From NCBI GenBank assembly GCA_009833045.1, contig WUUP01000008.1, forward strand, positions 124,001-188,000: a DNA stretch of 64,000 bases, read 5' to 3'. The notes under the pieces were generated by a model. The model was not told the origin of the DNA. It searched no databases and saw only the letters and a program-made list of their open reading frames with translations. This document shows positions 8,566 through 17,593 of this stretch, in pieces. Both the position numbers and the translations under genes were made by a program. Every line of letters starts with the position of its first letter. The stretch's first letter is position 1. The DNA comes from Saprospirales bacterium GYS_P2D. GTDB taxonomy: Bacteria; Bacteroidota; Bacteroidia; Chitinophagales; Saprospiraceae.

Positions 8566-9683
8566 GACTCTGTAGATTTATAGCTGAGCCAGCGCTCGAT
8601 GAACCACAACGGGAGTAATATGAGCCACCAGAGTGGATGTGCTGCTTGTTTGATTGGGGTATTTTGATCGATCTGCTTAGTTACTTCCTTTTTTGGGGGA
8701 TTATAGCTGCGTAGATCGTAGCTATCCATATCGAGCATGTGGCGATCCCAGAGATCGAGTAGCTGTATAGGGAGATTGGAGCTCAGGATATGATCTCGTG
8801 TGATCTCTCCCGATAGTTCGTAGTGCTGATCGCCTATTTGAGTCAGTCTGAGTGGACCTGATTGGTCTGCCCAACGTATTTGATTAGTGCTTGATTCAGT
8901 ATACTCATCAGTGATCATCCAGGCGGTATTTGATTCGGATATGTTGATCTCGTAGGCGGAGAGTTTGCCGAGCTCTATTATCAGTTTTTCGATGTCTTTT
9001 TTAGCGTTTTCATCTTTGATATTCAGTGCTATATGTAGGGTGTCAATATCCTCTTGACGGTTTGGGTCTACAGTTTTCGAGATGGTCTGTAGTGCTTTGC
9101 CTTTATTGATTATTTCTATGTCGGTCTGCTTATCTTTTTTGGCCATAGCCAAATCAAACTCCTCCTCCTGATACGGGATGATGTGCCAGTCTACATGAGC
9201 AGCGAGCTCGATCTCTGACCCTCTGAAGTATCGGCGATCGCTATGGCTACAGACGACAGAGCTGTCACGATCTGCATTGAGCCGATCGATGAGTGTATAG
9301 TAGGAAGGTAGACTGAGTGTGTCGTGATCATGACCGAAAAGTCCGATCTTGAAATAGTGAATATCGGCCCCGTCAGATAGTGAAAGTGTTGAGATCGTGG
9401 GTATCACATCCGTAGCTATCCAATACGCCGTAGTCGCAGGGATCGTCCGAGTAAGCGGTCTCGCTGCGAGTAGTATCACACTGCTCAAAAGCACCAGTCT
9501 GCTCAAGAGCAGTGGCCACTCTGAAAATCGTATGGATCTTGTGCTTTTCGCCTCGAGCGGCTCGAGAAATCTCGTAGTGCCAAATAGGACTTCTTTCTTC
9601 TTTCGCTTGCTCAAGAAGTGGATGATAATCGGTATGGTCAGTCCTGCCAATCCCCAGAGTGCTATGCCTGTTCCCCAACTCAT
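8562..9683 (-). CDS. BatA-like protein with N-terminal double-membrane domain
   Basis: The 373-residue protein opens with the typical BatA N-terminal domain: a membrane helix (about 7-24), a short basic loop with FLSKRKKKEV, the conserved RFLEPL stretch, and a second helix near 56-72. A C-terminal helix lies near 350-362. BatA proteins belong to the Bacteroides aerotolerance operon, where von Willebrand domains recruit partners. Here the middle region shows no MIDAS (DxSxS) motif, so it is a scaffold-like variant. It overlaps the DUF58 gene upstream and the DUF4175-like gene downstream by 4 bp each. Membrane placement is clear; the partner is inferred to be the MoxR/DUF58 pair. Confidence 0.85.
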   Translation of the reverse strand: MSWGTGIALWGLAGLTIPIIIHFLSKRKKKEVLFGTTRFLEPLEAKSTRSIRFSEWPLLLSRLVLLSSVILLAARPLTRTIPATTAYWIATDVIPTISTLSLSDGADIHYFKIGLFGHDHDTLSLPSYYTLIDRLNADRDSSVVCSHSDRRYFRGSEIELAAHVDWHIIPYQEEEFDLAMAKKDKQTDIEIINKGKALQTISKTVDPNRQEDIDTLHIALNIKDENAKKDIEKLIIELGKLSAYEINISESNTAWMITDEYTESSTNQIRWADQSGPLRLTQIGDQHYELSGEITRDHILSSNLPIQLLDLWDRHMLDMDSYDLRSYNPPKKEVTKQIDQNTPIKQAAHPLWWLILLPLWFIERWLSYKSTES

Positions 9684-10540
9684 GCCATGGAAATTTGGTG
9701 ATAGCTGCTCACGATAGAGCGGATCATCTCGGGAGATGGATCGGTCATCGATACTCGATGATAGTGCACACTATGACTCAAGAGTAGTTCAGACATGCGC
9801 TGTAGATGCTGCTGGAGTCGCTCTCGATAGGTGTCTCGATAGCGAGGCGCATCCACCTGCATCCGATCGCCAGTCTCCAGATCTATGAAGGTGGTCTCTG
9901 CATCAAAGTCCAGCTCAGCCTCTCGATCGCCCATGATATGGACGACCATGAGCTCTGTACCTGGCCCCTGCAGTGATCTGATCAGTGCGTCTACAGCCTC
10001 TGCGGTGTCATAGAGATCGGTGATCCAGATGAGCATACGATCGCTCTGCTGAGCGTAGCTGTAGGGATCAGTAGTCGTGCTCATATGAGATAGGCGGTCT
10101 GTGATCCTATGCCATTGAGGCATGCCATTGCGCAGATGGATGTGCTGATCTCGTGTCGTGAGTGCAGCGCTGTCTCCTTGGCGAAGAATAGCATAGCTCA
10201 ACGTCGCAGCTATGATCTTAGCGATGTCCAGCTTAGTATGAGTTCCCTCTTGATAGTCCATGGATGGACTGTTGTCGATGAGCAGCTCCATACTATGATT
10301 TGCCTCGATGGTCGACTGTCGGATGAAGTACTTGCCAGACTTGGCATACATCTTCCAGTCGAGCTGTCGGAGATCGTCGCCCTGCACATAGGGTCTATAC
10401 TGCTCAAACTCCATGCCCTGGCCCAGTGTTCGAGAGCTATGTTTCCCTAAGAGTATACCTTTGGCTAAGGCCTTAGCGATCCACTCCAGTTTGCTGGCAG
10501 TGTCGATCAGAGAGGGTAGTATGAATGGAGCAGTAGGCAT
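9680..10540 (-). CDS. DUF58 domain protein
   Basis: This protein of about 286 residues has the DUF58 core: EFEQYRPYVQGDDLRQLDWK, followed by a von Willebrand-like fold with DNSPSMD as its metal-site motif. DUF58 proteins are standard partners of MoxR ATPases. I start it at 10540, directly after the moxR stop (TAAGATG). A longer form from 10582 would add 14 residues and overlap moxR by 41 bp. The C-terminus overlaps batA by 4 bp. It has no membrane segment and is likely cytosolic or peripheral. The link to envelope maintenance or stress is known only for the family. Confidence 0.85.
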   Translation of the reverse strand: MPTAPFILPSLIDTASKLEWIAKALAKGILLGKHSSRTLGQGMEFEQYRPYVQGDDLRQLDWKMYAKSGKYFIRQSTIEANHSMELLIDNSPSMDYQEGTHTKLDIAKIIAATLSYAILRQGDSAALTTRDQHIHLRNGMPQWHRITDRLSHMSTTTDPYSYAQQSDRMLIWITDLYDTAEAVDALIRSLQGPGTELMVVHIMGDREAELDFDAETTFIDLETGDRMQVDAPRYRDTYRERLQQHLQRMSELLLSHSVHYHRVSMTDPSPEMIRSIVSSYHQISMA

Positions 10541-10541
10541 C

Positions 10542-11519
10542 TTAGAGCTGTACTGATTTTGCCAGTTCGTCGAGGACATCATCAGGAGTCACTCCCTGAC
10601 CTTCTGCTCTGAATGATAGGATCACTCTATGCCTCATCGCCGGATATAGCATGGCTTTGATATCTGCTGGAGTCACAGCATATCGGCCATTCATCAGAGC
10701 ATGAGCTTTAGCAGCTAAGATGAGTGACTGACCAGCACGAGGTCCTGCTCCCCAGTCGACATATTCTTTGACGAGCCCAGTAGAGCTTTGATCTTTTCGA
10801 GTGAGTCGCACAAGCTGAGCAACCTTGCTGACGAGCTCTGACTCGATATGTACCTGACGACAGAGCGTCTGTAGTTTTATGATTTCTTCTGCGGTATATA
10901 CACCTTTGATAGATGATGATTGAGTGCCAGTAGTAGCGCTGAGTATTTGTTCTTCTTCTGCAGCAGTAGGATAGCCGACCTTGACGAATAGTAAAAATCG
11001 ATCCACCTGTGCCTCAGGCAGTGGAAAAGTCCCTGACTGCTCGATCGGATTTTGAGTCGCTAACAAGAAAAAGGGATGAGGTAGCTCATATCTCTGTCCA
11101 GCGTAGGTCATGCCGTATTCCTGCATGAGCTCGAGTAGTGCTGACTGTGTCTTAGGTGGTGTCCTATTGATCTCATCGGCGAGTAGGATATTAGTGAATA
11201 CAGGACCCGGAGCGAACTTGAAATATTTCTCCTTAGTCGCAGGATCTTCCTGTAGGATCTCTGTGCCCAGTATATCAGAGGGCATCAAATCCGGAGTAAA
11301 CTGTATTCGCTTAAAATCCAGATCAAGAGCCTCGGAGAGGGTACGTATCATGAGCGTCTTAGCGAGTCCTGGGACCCCCTCGAGGAGCACATGTCCTCGT
11401 GCTACGAGGCTGACGATGAGTTGATCAATGACAGCTTCTTGGCCGATGATTTTTTTATGTATTTCTGCCTTGAGAGCAGGTATCTTTTGTATGAGTAGGT
11501 CGACAGATGATTTATCCAT
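10542..11519 (-). CDS. MoxR-family AAA+ ATPase
   Basis: The 325-residue protein is a full-length MoxR ATPase. It shows Walker A GVPGLAKT (48-55), Walker B ILLADE (111-116), the sensor-1 region ATQNPIEQSGTFPLPEAQ and a C-terminal lid. MoxR proteins act as chaperone-like remodellers that help assemble or activate partners with von Willebrand domains, such as DUF58 and BatA proteins, which are encoded directly downstream. It lies 38 bp after the DUF4159 gene on the same strand. The identification is secure; the client in this organism is not known. Confidence 0.95.
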   Translation of the reverse strand: MDKSSVDLLIQKIPALKAEIHKKIIGQEAVIDQLIVSLVARGHVLLEGVPGLAKTLMIRTLSEALDLDFKRIQFTPDLMPSDILGTEILQEDPATKEKYFKFAPGPVFTNILLADEINRTPPKTQSALLELMQEYGMTYAGQRYELPHPFFLLATQNPIEQSGTFPLPEAQVDRFLLFVKVGYPTAAEEEQILSATTGTQSSSIKGVYTAEEIIKLQTLCRQVHIESELVSKVAQLVRLTRKDQSSTGLVKEYVDWGAGPRAGQSLILAAKAHALMNGRYAVTPADIKAMLYPAMRHRVILSFRAEGQGVTPDDVLDELAKSVQL

Positions 11520-11557
11520 GTAGTATTAAGTCTTAGCTTTTGAGATAGGTTGATGGA

Positions 11558-12178
11558 TTATTGAGTGAGTGAGTGCATGACGATATTGACGCCAAATCGG
11601 GTATTGTCATTCTTGTACCATCGCTTATTGCGAAAATCATAGTCCCACTCACAGCCGTAGTCTTTATTAGAGTAGAGGACTCCTATACGACCATTGATCA
11701 GGATCGCCTTGAGATAGTCATGCACCAGATCATCTCCCCAGCCATTGAGCTCTTGAGAGGTGGTCGGTGGTCCGTCAAACTCGAAGAAGGAACTATAGAT
11801 AGCATGATCATTTGGTATTTTGACTAATGACTCTGGCCCAAAGAGCTCCTCCATTTGCGTCTCAAATGATTTGGCGAAAAGCCCATCGATGTCATGATTG
11901 CAATCATCAGCGAATACGAATCCACCTCGCTCTACATAGTTTTTAAAATGTTCGGCTTCCAAGCTGGTGAACTGTACTAATCGATGACCGGATATATAAC
12001 TGAATGGAGCTCTATAGATATCATCACTACTGAGTGCCACGATTTGTTCTTCGGTATTGACCGGTAGTGTAGTGTACTCTACGAGAGAGTGCAGCAGATT
12101 ACTCGGCATACGCTGATCGACATCCCAGTCTCCTGACTCGTACATCAATCGGGTGAAGAAAAATCGATTATAGTTCAT
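11558..12178 (-). CDS. DUF4159 domain protein
   Basis: The 206-residue protein matches DUF4159. It begins MNYNRFFFTRLMYESGDWD, has a GHRLVQFTSLE core, and a Rossmann-like ERGGFVFADDCNHD stretch. The fold resembles glutamine amidotransferases without a catalytic Cys. DUF4159 genes usually accompany MoxR/DUF58/BatA genes, as here. There is no signal peptide or membrane segment. It is the first gene after the hairpin terminator that separates the operon from tldDE, with only 11 bp between that element and the start codon. Function unknown. Confidence 0.85.
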   Translation of the reverse strand: MNYNRFFFTRLMYESGDWDVDQRMPSNLLHSLVEYTTLPVNTEEQIVALSSDDIYRAPFSYISGHRLVQFTSLEAEHFKNYVERGGFVFADDCNHDIDGLFAKSFETQMEELFGPESLVKIPNDHAIYSSFFEFDGPPTTSQELNGWGDDLVHDYLKAILINGRIGVLYSNKDYGCEWDYDFRNKRWYKNDNTRFGVNIVMHSLTQ

Positions 12179-12189
12179 CTCCGAATAGT

Positions 12190-12227
12190 AGTGAAAAAAG
12201 TAAGCTGGGTCAAGACGACCCAGCTTA
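12190..12227 (-). terminator. Hairpin with T-tract between tldE and the DUF4159 gene
   Basis: Bases 12201-12211 and 12217-12227 form an 11-bp perfect stem (TAAGCTGGGTC/GACCCAGCTTA) with a 5-base loop. On the minus strand it is followed by a run of six T (12199-12194). This is a classic intrinsic terminator for the tldDE transcript. It ends only about 11 bp before the DUF4159 start codon, so it may work as an attenuator or cover the ribosome binding site. Confidence 0.8.
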
Positions 12228-12264
12228 TTAATGTTATTTCTAAAAAATATGTTTGATAATGAAT

Positions 12265-13581
12265 CTATACGGCATCAGAGAGACTCGTGAATGTAAAGTC
12301 TCTGACTTTCATATATGGGATCAAGTTGCCATCTACTCTTACCTGCTTTCCTAATGTCTCCAGATTGTTGAGCATGATGATCGGACTTTCATTAAATCTG
12401 AAGTTCTTGATTGGATGCTTTAGACGACCATTCTCTATATAGAACGTACCATCTCTGGTCAGACCAGTATAGAGTAATGTCTGTGGATCTACGGTCCGGA
12501 TATACCACATACGAGTCACGAGTATCCCTCTCTTGGTGTCTTTGATGAGATCTTCGAGAGATGCATCTCCGCCATCCATGATGGCATTAGACGGGAATGG
12601 TAGTGGAGCTACTCCTTTTTGATCAGCCCAGTACCTGCCATATGCGAGATTTTTGACTACTCCATTTTCGAGCCATACGGTTTTCTTTCGAGGTAGCCCT
12701 TCGCCCGTCCATGTTGACGCTGGTGCGAGTTCATTCAGTGGATCTGAGTAGACATTGATACGCTCATCGACGATCTTTTCTCCGATTTTGTTACCGCCAC
12801 CTTCTTTACTCATGAAGCTACGACCCTCATCTGCACTACGAGCGTTGAATGAGCCAAACATGTTTCTCAACAGTCCTACCGAAGCCGCTGGCTCGAGGAT
12901 CACGGTATACTTACCGGGCTCGATAGCCTTTGCTTCTCTGGACTCGAGAGCCTTATCGATAGCAATCTGTGAGGCCATGGCTGGATCAAAATATCCTACA
13001 TCATTGTAGTCTCTGGTCACCCATCCTGATCCTGAACCGTCGTTGCTACGCATCGTCACGGTGAAGTCCATTCCTGTAGACTGCTCATAGGCGAATAGCC
13101 CATTAGAGTTCATCATGGTCGAGAAGTCTGCATAGTCCTCAAAGAATCCGGCTGCGGTCACATCTTTAGCTTTCGCTGGCTCGATGCTGGCCTTCGCTAC
13201 AGAGGCCCGGTAGTCAGGATCGATAGCTGCTGTTTTTTCGCTATACATTTTTGACTCGTCGTACTCTTGAGGTCCGAGCGGAGGCATGAATTCTTCTGAC
13301 TCTGGAGATAGCTGTGCCAGCTCCTCAGATCTACGCACTACTTTCTCGAGTGACTTTTCGTCAAATTCTTCTATTGTAGCAGTACCTACTTTTTTACCAA
13401 AATTGGACTGGACTACGAGCTGTTGATTAGATCGAGCTCCTGCTGTTGATACGGTATTCCGAGCGTAGCGGATATTGCCACTATCACTACCTGATAGATT
13501 GATCTCGCATCCGTCAGCCTTGGAGTAGGAGAGCGCTCTTTTCATGATTTCTTGCGCCTCCGATTTACTATATATTGCCAT
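12265..13581 (-). CDS. TldE/PmbA-like subunit of the TldD/E metalloprotease
   Basis: This 438-residue protein belongs to the TldD/PmbA family but has no HExxxH zinc motif, as expected for the TldE (PmbA) partner. It has the family's N-terminal part and the C-terminal beta-barrel half ending FTFTSLSDAV. In E. coli TldD and TldE form a heterodimer that degrades unfolded peptides, processes microcin B17 and affects CcdA turnover. The gene starts 26 bp after tldD, so the two are co-transcribed. Together with TldD it forms one enzyme; the substrate here is unknown. Confidence 0.9.
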   Translation of the reverse strand: MAIYSKSEAQEIMKRALSYSKADGCEINLSGSDSGNIRYARNTVSTAGARSNQQLVVQSNFGKKVGTATIEEFDEKSLEKVVRRSEELAQLSPESEEFMPPLGPQEYDESKMYSEKTAAIDPDYRASVAKASIEPAKAKDVTAAGFFEDYADFSTMMNSNGLFAYEQSTGMDFTVTMRSNDGSGSGWVTRDYNDVGYFDPAMASQIAIDKALESREAKAIEPGKYTVILEPAASVGLLRNMFGSFNARSADEGRSFMSKEGGGNKIGEKIVDERINVYSDPLNELAPASTWTGEGLPRKKTVWLENGVVKNLAYGRYWADQKGVAPLPFPSNAIMDGGDASLEDLIKDTKRGILVTRMWYIRTVDPQTLLYTGLTRDGTFYIENGRLKHPIKNFRFNESPIIMLNNLETLGKQVRVDGNLIPYMKVRDFTFTSLSDAV

Positions 13582-13607
13582 TGTTTTTTGCTTTTAGGAG
13601 TTGATGA

Positions 13608-15248
13608 TTAAATGTTTCTACCAGTATTGATCACATTGATCCCGTCAAATCGGGTCGTCGAGCATCCATGAGATACCGCACTGACCTGACTTGGCTGTCC
13701 TTTGCCATCAAAGAATGAACCGAACATACGGTAATCATTCTCATCACAGATTTTGCTACAGCTATTCCAAAACTGCTGTGTATTGGACTGATAGGCAGCA
13801 TCATTGATCATCCCTTTTATTTCTCCATTTTCGATCTCATAGGTGAGCGTGCCACCAAACTGGAAGTTATACCGCTGCTGATCAATAGAGTAGGATCCAC
13901 GCCCTACGAGATAGATACCTTTCTCCACATCTTTGACCATATCATTGATAGAGTATGGCTCCTTACCTGGCTCGAGAGAGACATTTGGCATTCGCTGAAA
14001 CTGGACATCATTCCAGCTCTGTGAGTAGCAGCATCCATGAGACTCCGACTGGTCTATCATATGGACTTGGTCTCTGATCGCTTGATAGTTCACCAGAATT
14101 CCGTCACGTACGAGATCCCATTTTTTGCAGGCTACACCTTCGTCATCATATCCGACGGCACCGAGGGAGTATTTTTGAGTCTTGTCGGCTACGAGATTGA
14201 CGAGCTCATTACCATAGTTGAATTCTTTAGTTTTCCACTTATCCAGAGTAGCGAAAGAGGTGCCTGCATAATTAGCCTCATATCCGAGTACTCGATCGAG
14301 TTCGAGTGGGTGACCCACTGACTCATGGATAGTCAGTCCGAGATGATTTGGCTCGAGTACGAGATCATACTTGCCAGGCTCTACCGATGGAGCGGTGAGC
14401 ATTTCTCTCGCTTGTTTAGCACCAGCTACAGCATCTGCGATGAGATTATACCTATTGCGATATAGAGTGACACCTCCGGCACCTTGCACTTCTTCTGAGG
14501 CATCTGGGATCATATACTCATATCCCATGCCCATTGGAGCGCCGAGACCTTGGCGATTTTTGAATTTGCCAGTAGACTTATCCACGGCAGTTATACTCAT
14601 GAATGGCCAGATACGGTGCACGTCCTGATCGATGTATGAGCCCTCCGTCGATGCGAAATATTTTTGCTCATTGACTGAGAATAGCACATTGGTGATATAG
14701 TCAGCCCCATTTTCCATAGCCTGTGAGTTAGCTTCGAGGAGCATATCTACTTTCTCAGAGACAGGTACTGCCATTGAGTTTTTCTCGATGGGAGTTTTCC
14801 AGCTCACTTCGCCATGACCAGATGTCGGTGCGAGGACGACATCCTCAGTTTGGATTTTTGAGTTAGCTTTTGCGACGGCTACTGCGAGTTCAGTAGCTTT
14901 TTTGATGCCGTCAGGAGTTACATCATTGGTAGATGAGAACCCCCAAGTACCATTAGCGATCACTCGAATGCCTATACCAAAGGATTCAGTATTGACGGTG
15001 TTTTGGACCTTGTTTTCTCTGGTGAATACATATTGATTGAGATAGCGGCCGATACGGGCATCTGCATAGCTGGCTCCGAGGCCTTTAGCAGTATTAAGCG
15101 CTACGTCAGCCAGTACTTTCTTTTCGGCGACAGCCATGCCAGGGTTGAGCAGTTCTTCTGTGTATATCGACTTGCCGAGGATCGGAATGGGAGTCGCCAA
15201 TAGGCCCGCTCCAGCTCCCGCCATGTAGATAAAATCTCTTCTTTTCAC
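13608..15248 (-). CDS. TldD-like zinc metalloprotease with leader peptide
   Basis: The 546-residue protein carries the TldD zinc motif HESVGH (H308, E309, H313), making it the catalytic partner of the downstream TldE-like protein. The N-terminus, MKRRDFIYMAGAGAGLLATP, resembles a Tat signal with twin Arg and a hydrophobic stretch, so it may be exported, unlike cytosolic E. coli TldD. It is about 60 residues longer than E. coli TldD because of this leader and internal loops. It is the first gene of its operon, with a 729-bp gap upstream. The partner TldE shows no leader, which raises the question of where the dimer forms. Confidence 0.9.
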   Translation of the reverse strand: MKRRDFIYMAGAGAGLLATPIPILGKSIYTEELLNPGMAVAEKKVLADVALNTAKGLGASYADARIGRYLNQYVFTRENKVQNTVNTESFGIGIRVIANGTWGFSSTNDVTPDGIKKATELAVAVAKANSKIQTEDVVLAPTSGHGEVSWKTPIEKNSMAVPVSEKVDMLLEANSQAMENGADYITNVLFSVNEQKYFASTEGSYIDQDVHRIWPFMSITAVDKSTGKFKNRQGLGAPMGMGYEYMIPDASEEVQGAGGVTLYRNRYNLIADAVAGAKQAREMLTAPSVEPGKYDLVLEPNHLGLTIHESVGHPLELDRVLGYEANYAGTSFATLDKWKTKEFNYGNELVNLVADKTQKYSLGAVGYDDEGVACKKWDLVRDGILVNYQAIRDQVHMIDQSESHGCCYSQSWNDVQFQRMPNVSLEPGKEPYSINDMVKDVEKGIYLVGRGSYSIDQQRYNFQFGGTLTYEIENGEIKGMINDAAYQSNTQQFWNSCSKICDENDYRMFGSFFDGKGQPSQVSAVSHGCSTTRFDGINVINTGRNI

Positions 15249-15605
15249 TAATTAATCGATTTTAGTTTTGAATGCAGGATCTGCACCGCTTTCGGTTGAT
15301 CCCGTTTAGACCTCAGTAAAGTAGTGCTTTCTATCTATATGCCGATATATGCTTCTGACTTTTAGAGGAAATTTAAGATTTTATCGATGAATGAAACCCT
15401 TTTTTGAATATTGTTGGATGCGGATGGAGTCAAAATGACTTGTCTATGGACAATTTTTATGAACGATACATTATTATTTTACAAATATTAGTCCGCTCTG
15501 ACGGTATCATCTACAGTGCGATTTGGCTTGTCTGGTTTGATGTACTGATTACTTTGGATGCAGCCAAATAATATTCTGCGCTATCAATTCTGCACATTCT
15601 CTGAC

Positions 15606-15637
15606 TTGATTCCTTTTCTTTATTCTTACTACCTTTG
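15606..15637 (+). promoter_or_regulatory. Candidate Bacteroidota promoter
   Basis: TACCTTTG at 15630-15637 matches the Bacteroidota -7 consensus TAnnTTTG exactly. A TTG at 15606-15608 lies 21 bp upstream, near the place of the -33 TTTG element. Transcription would start near 15644, more than 330 bp before proC. This suggests either a long leader or a separate small transcript. Confidence 0.45.
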
Positions 15638-15643
15638 CAATAG

Positions 15644-15762
15644 AAATAGTAAGCTCACACAGAGCGAATATTCTAAAATACAAACCATATTATGTTTTCC
15701 ATTTCGGGAAAAATTGATTCCCAGCGTTCTACAAAAATAACCTCAAGACAAGAGTCTTTTTT
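15644..15762 (+). ncRNA. Possible small RNA of about 120 nt
   Basis: This is the stretch between a promoter match (15606-15637) and a weak terminator-like hairpin, AAGAC-AAGA-GTCTT at 15745-15758, that leads into six T (15757-15762). It encodes no convincing protein and includes a further small inverted repeat (TTTTCC/GGAAAA near 15694-15711). The rest of the 729-bp gap (15249-15977) is AT-rich; beyond a CCCC-ATT-GGGG repeat at 15784-15794 I see nothing in it. The family is not recognised. Confidence 0.25.
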
Positions 15763-15977
15763 ACTCTATTCTTTACCCTTTCTCCCCATTGGGGTATCCA
15801 TTACAGATTAGTCTGATATAACATATTTCAGCCTTCGAGCTGTTTATTTGGTCATGATGGTCTACTGTCATACTCTATCCTGTGTCACAGATATCTGTGC
15901 TGTCTGTGGAGTCTGATAGAGGGTCATTTGATTAATACACCAACAATAAAAATCCATAACAGAACAAAATATACATC

Positions 15978-16787
15978 ATGAAAGTATTAATGATAGGAGC
16001 CGGCAACATGGGATTGACCTTTGCAGAAGGAATGGTCGCATCTCCGCATATCAAAAAGCGGCACCTACTCGTCTATGACAAAAGTGACGATCTGAGAGCT
16101 CGACTTAGCGAGGATGATCGCTTTTTAGTATTTGATGATCTGGGTGCTGCAGTGACAGCTGCACACGTCATATTCGTCGCTGTTAAACCTCATCATAGTG
16201 AGGAGCTATTCGCTGATATCAAGCCATATCTCAGTCCTGATCAGATCATAGTCTCGCTCATGGCAGGTGTCACGCTGGACTACATAGCTGAGTCTACAGG
16301 ACTCACCAAGATCATCCGTGCTATGCCCAATCTGCCTGCAAAAGTGGGCAAAGGCGTCACTGCATTCACCGAAACGGAGGCTGTCTCAAAAATCGAACAA
16401 ATGGCAGTCAGAAATCTCCTCGATAGTACAGGCGTAGCTATCCATGTAGAAAATGAAAACTACATCAACAAGTCAACGGGTATCTCTGGTAGTGGTCCTG
16501 CGTATGTATTTTACTTTATGCAGTCGATGCTCGAGGCAGCTCTCAAGATGGGCTTTTCTGCTAATGACTCTAAGATCTTAGTGAGCAATACTTTTGAGGG
16601 AGCGGTACAGCTATTCAAAGAGTCAGACCTCGCTCCCGAAGGATGGATAAAACGAGTAGCCTCTAAAGGAGGTACTACCGAAGCAGCTATAGACAGTATG
16701 AAAGATAATGATGTCAGCGCACAGATCAAAGATGCAGCATATGCAGCTTTTGAGAGAGCAGTAGAGTTAGGCCAAGAAACCAAATAA
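15978..16787 (+). CDS. proC: Pyrroline-5-carboxylate reductase
   Basis: The 269-residue protein catalyses the last step of proline synthesis, reducing pyrroline-5-carboxylate with NAD(P)H in the cytosol. It has the N-terminal Rossmann motif GAGNMG near residue 7, the AVKPH stretch, and the conserved C-terminal region with SGSGPAYVF and SKGGTTEAAI. The length is typical of the family. It is the first gene of a proC-proB-proA cluster with 11 and 15 bp between genes, so the whole glutamate-to-proline route is in one operon. Confidence 0.97.
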   Translation: MKVLMIGAGNMGLTFAEGMVASPHIKKRHLLVYDKSDDLRARLSEDDRFLVFDDLGAAVTAAHVIFVAVKPHHSEELFADIKPYLSPDQIIVSLMAGVTLDYIAESTGLTKIIRAMPNLPAKVGKGVTAFTETEAVSKIEQMAVRNLLDSTGVAIHVENENYINKSTGISGSGPAYVFYFMQSMLEAALKMGFSANDSKILVSNTFEGAVQLFKESDLAPEGWIKRVASKGGTTEAAIDSMKDNDVSAQIKDAAYAAFERAVELGQETK

Positions 16788-16798
16788 ATAGATCAGCT

Positions 16799-17578
16799 AT
16801 GAGAACATTCAAAAAAAGGGTAGTCGTCAAAGTAGGATCTAATGTCCTGACCAATAGTAATAATCGTATCGTGGAGCCGATCCTTCGCAATGTAGTACGA
16901 CAGATCGCCTATCTCTATGAGCATGATATCATCACGATATTGGTGACATCTGGAGCAGCGATAGCGGGTAAAGAAATCTTAGGTGAAATCAGCCAACAAA
17001 ATAAAAGTGTGCGCCGGCAGGTATATTCATCAGTAGGTCAGCCTCGCTTGATGCGTCATTACTACAGTATGTTTCATCAGTACGGTCTGTGCTGTGCCCA
17101 GGTGCTCGCTACCAAGAATGACTTTAGCGAAGGCCTGCATCGTGATAATATGATCAACTGCTATGAAGGACTCCTCCAAGAAGGTATCATCCCAATAGCC
17201 AATGAAGATGACGCTGTCTCGCTATCCATGTCTATGTTTACAGATAATGATGAATTGGCCAGTCTGGTTTCATCGTTAGTCAATGCTGATATGATGATAC
17301 TGCTGACGGATATTGATGGCCTATATACGGGAAATCCCAATGATGACAATTCAGAACTACTCGAAGAGGTGGCCATACATGAAAATGTAGAGCAGTATAT
17401 CCAGGCATCTAATAAAAAAGAAGGTGAAGGTCGTGGAGGTATGCAGTCCAAAGTGCGTATTGCCAAACAGACAGCTTTGCTAAATATTCCTACGATTATA
17501 GCAAATGGCAAAAATGAAAATACGATAATTGATATTGTGGTTAATAAGGAAGGTATCGGGACACAATTCGTCGCCTAA
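16799..17578 (+). CDS. proB: Glutamate 5-kinase, PUA-less form
   Basis: The 259-residue protein phosphorylates glutamate in the first step of proline synthesis. It shows the amino-acid-kinase motifs: VVKVGSNVLTN at the N-terminus, the TSGAAIAGKE glycine loop, NEDDAVS, and LLTDIDGLYTGNP. The C-terminal PUA domain of the E. coli enzyme (367 residues) is missing; the protein ends just after the kinase domain. Such short forms are known in several phyla, so this is unlikely to be a truncation. It lies between proC and proA. Confidence 0.95.
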   Translation: MRTFKKRVVVKVGSNVLTNSNNRIVEPILRNVVRQIAYLYEHDIITILVTSGAAIAGKEILGEISQQNKSVRRQVYSSVGQPRLMRHYYSMFHQYGLCCAQVLATKNDFSEGLHRDNMINCYEGLLQEGIIPIANEDDAVSLSMSMFTDNDELASLVSSLVNADMMILLTDIDGLYTGNPNDDNSELLEEVAIHENVEQYIQASNKKEGEGRGGMQSKVRIAKQTALLNIPTIIANGKNENTIIDIVVNKEGIGTQFVA

Positions 17579-17593
17579 AAAAGTCAAATCATC

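Noticed and set aside
15558-15740. Frame of 60 residues in the gap before proC
   Set aside because: No start context, no family, and it overlaps the promoter and possible RNA signals.
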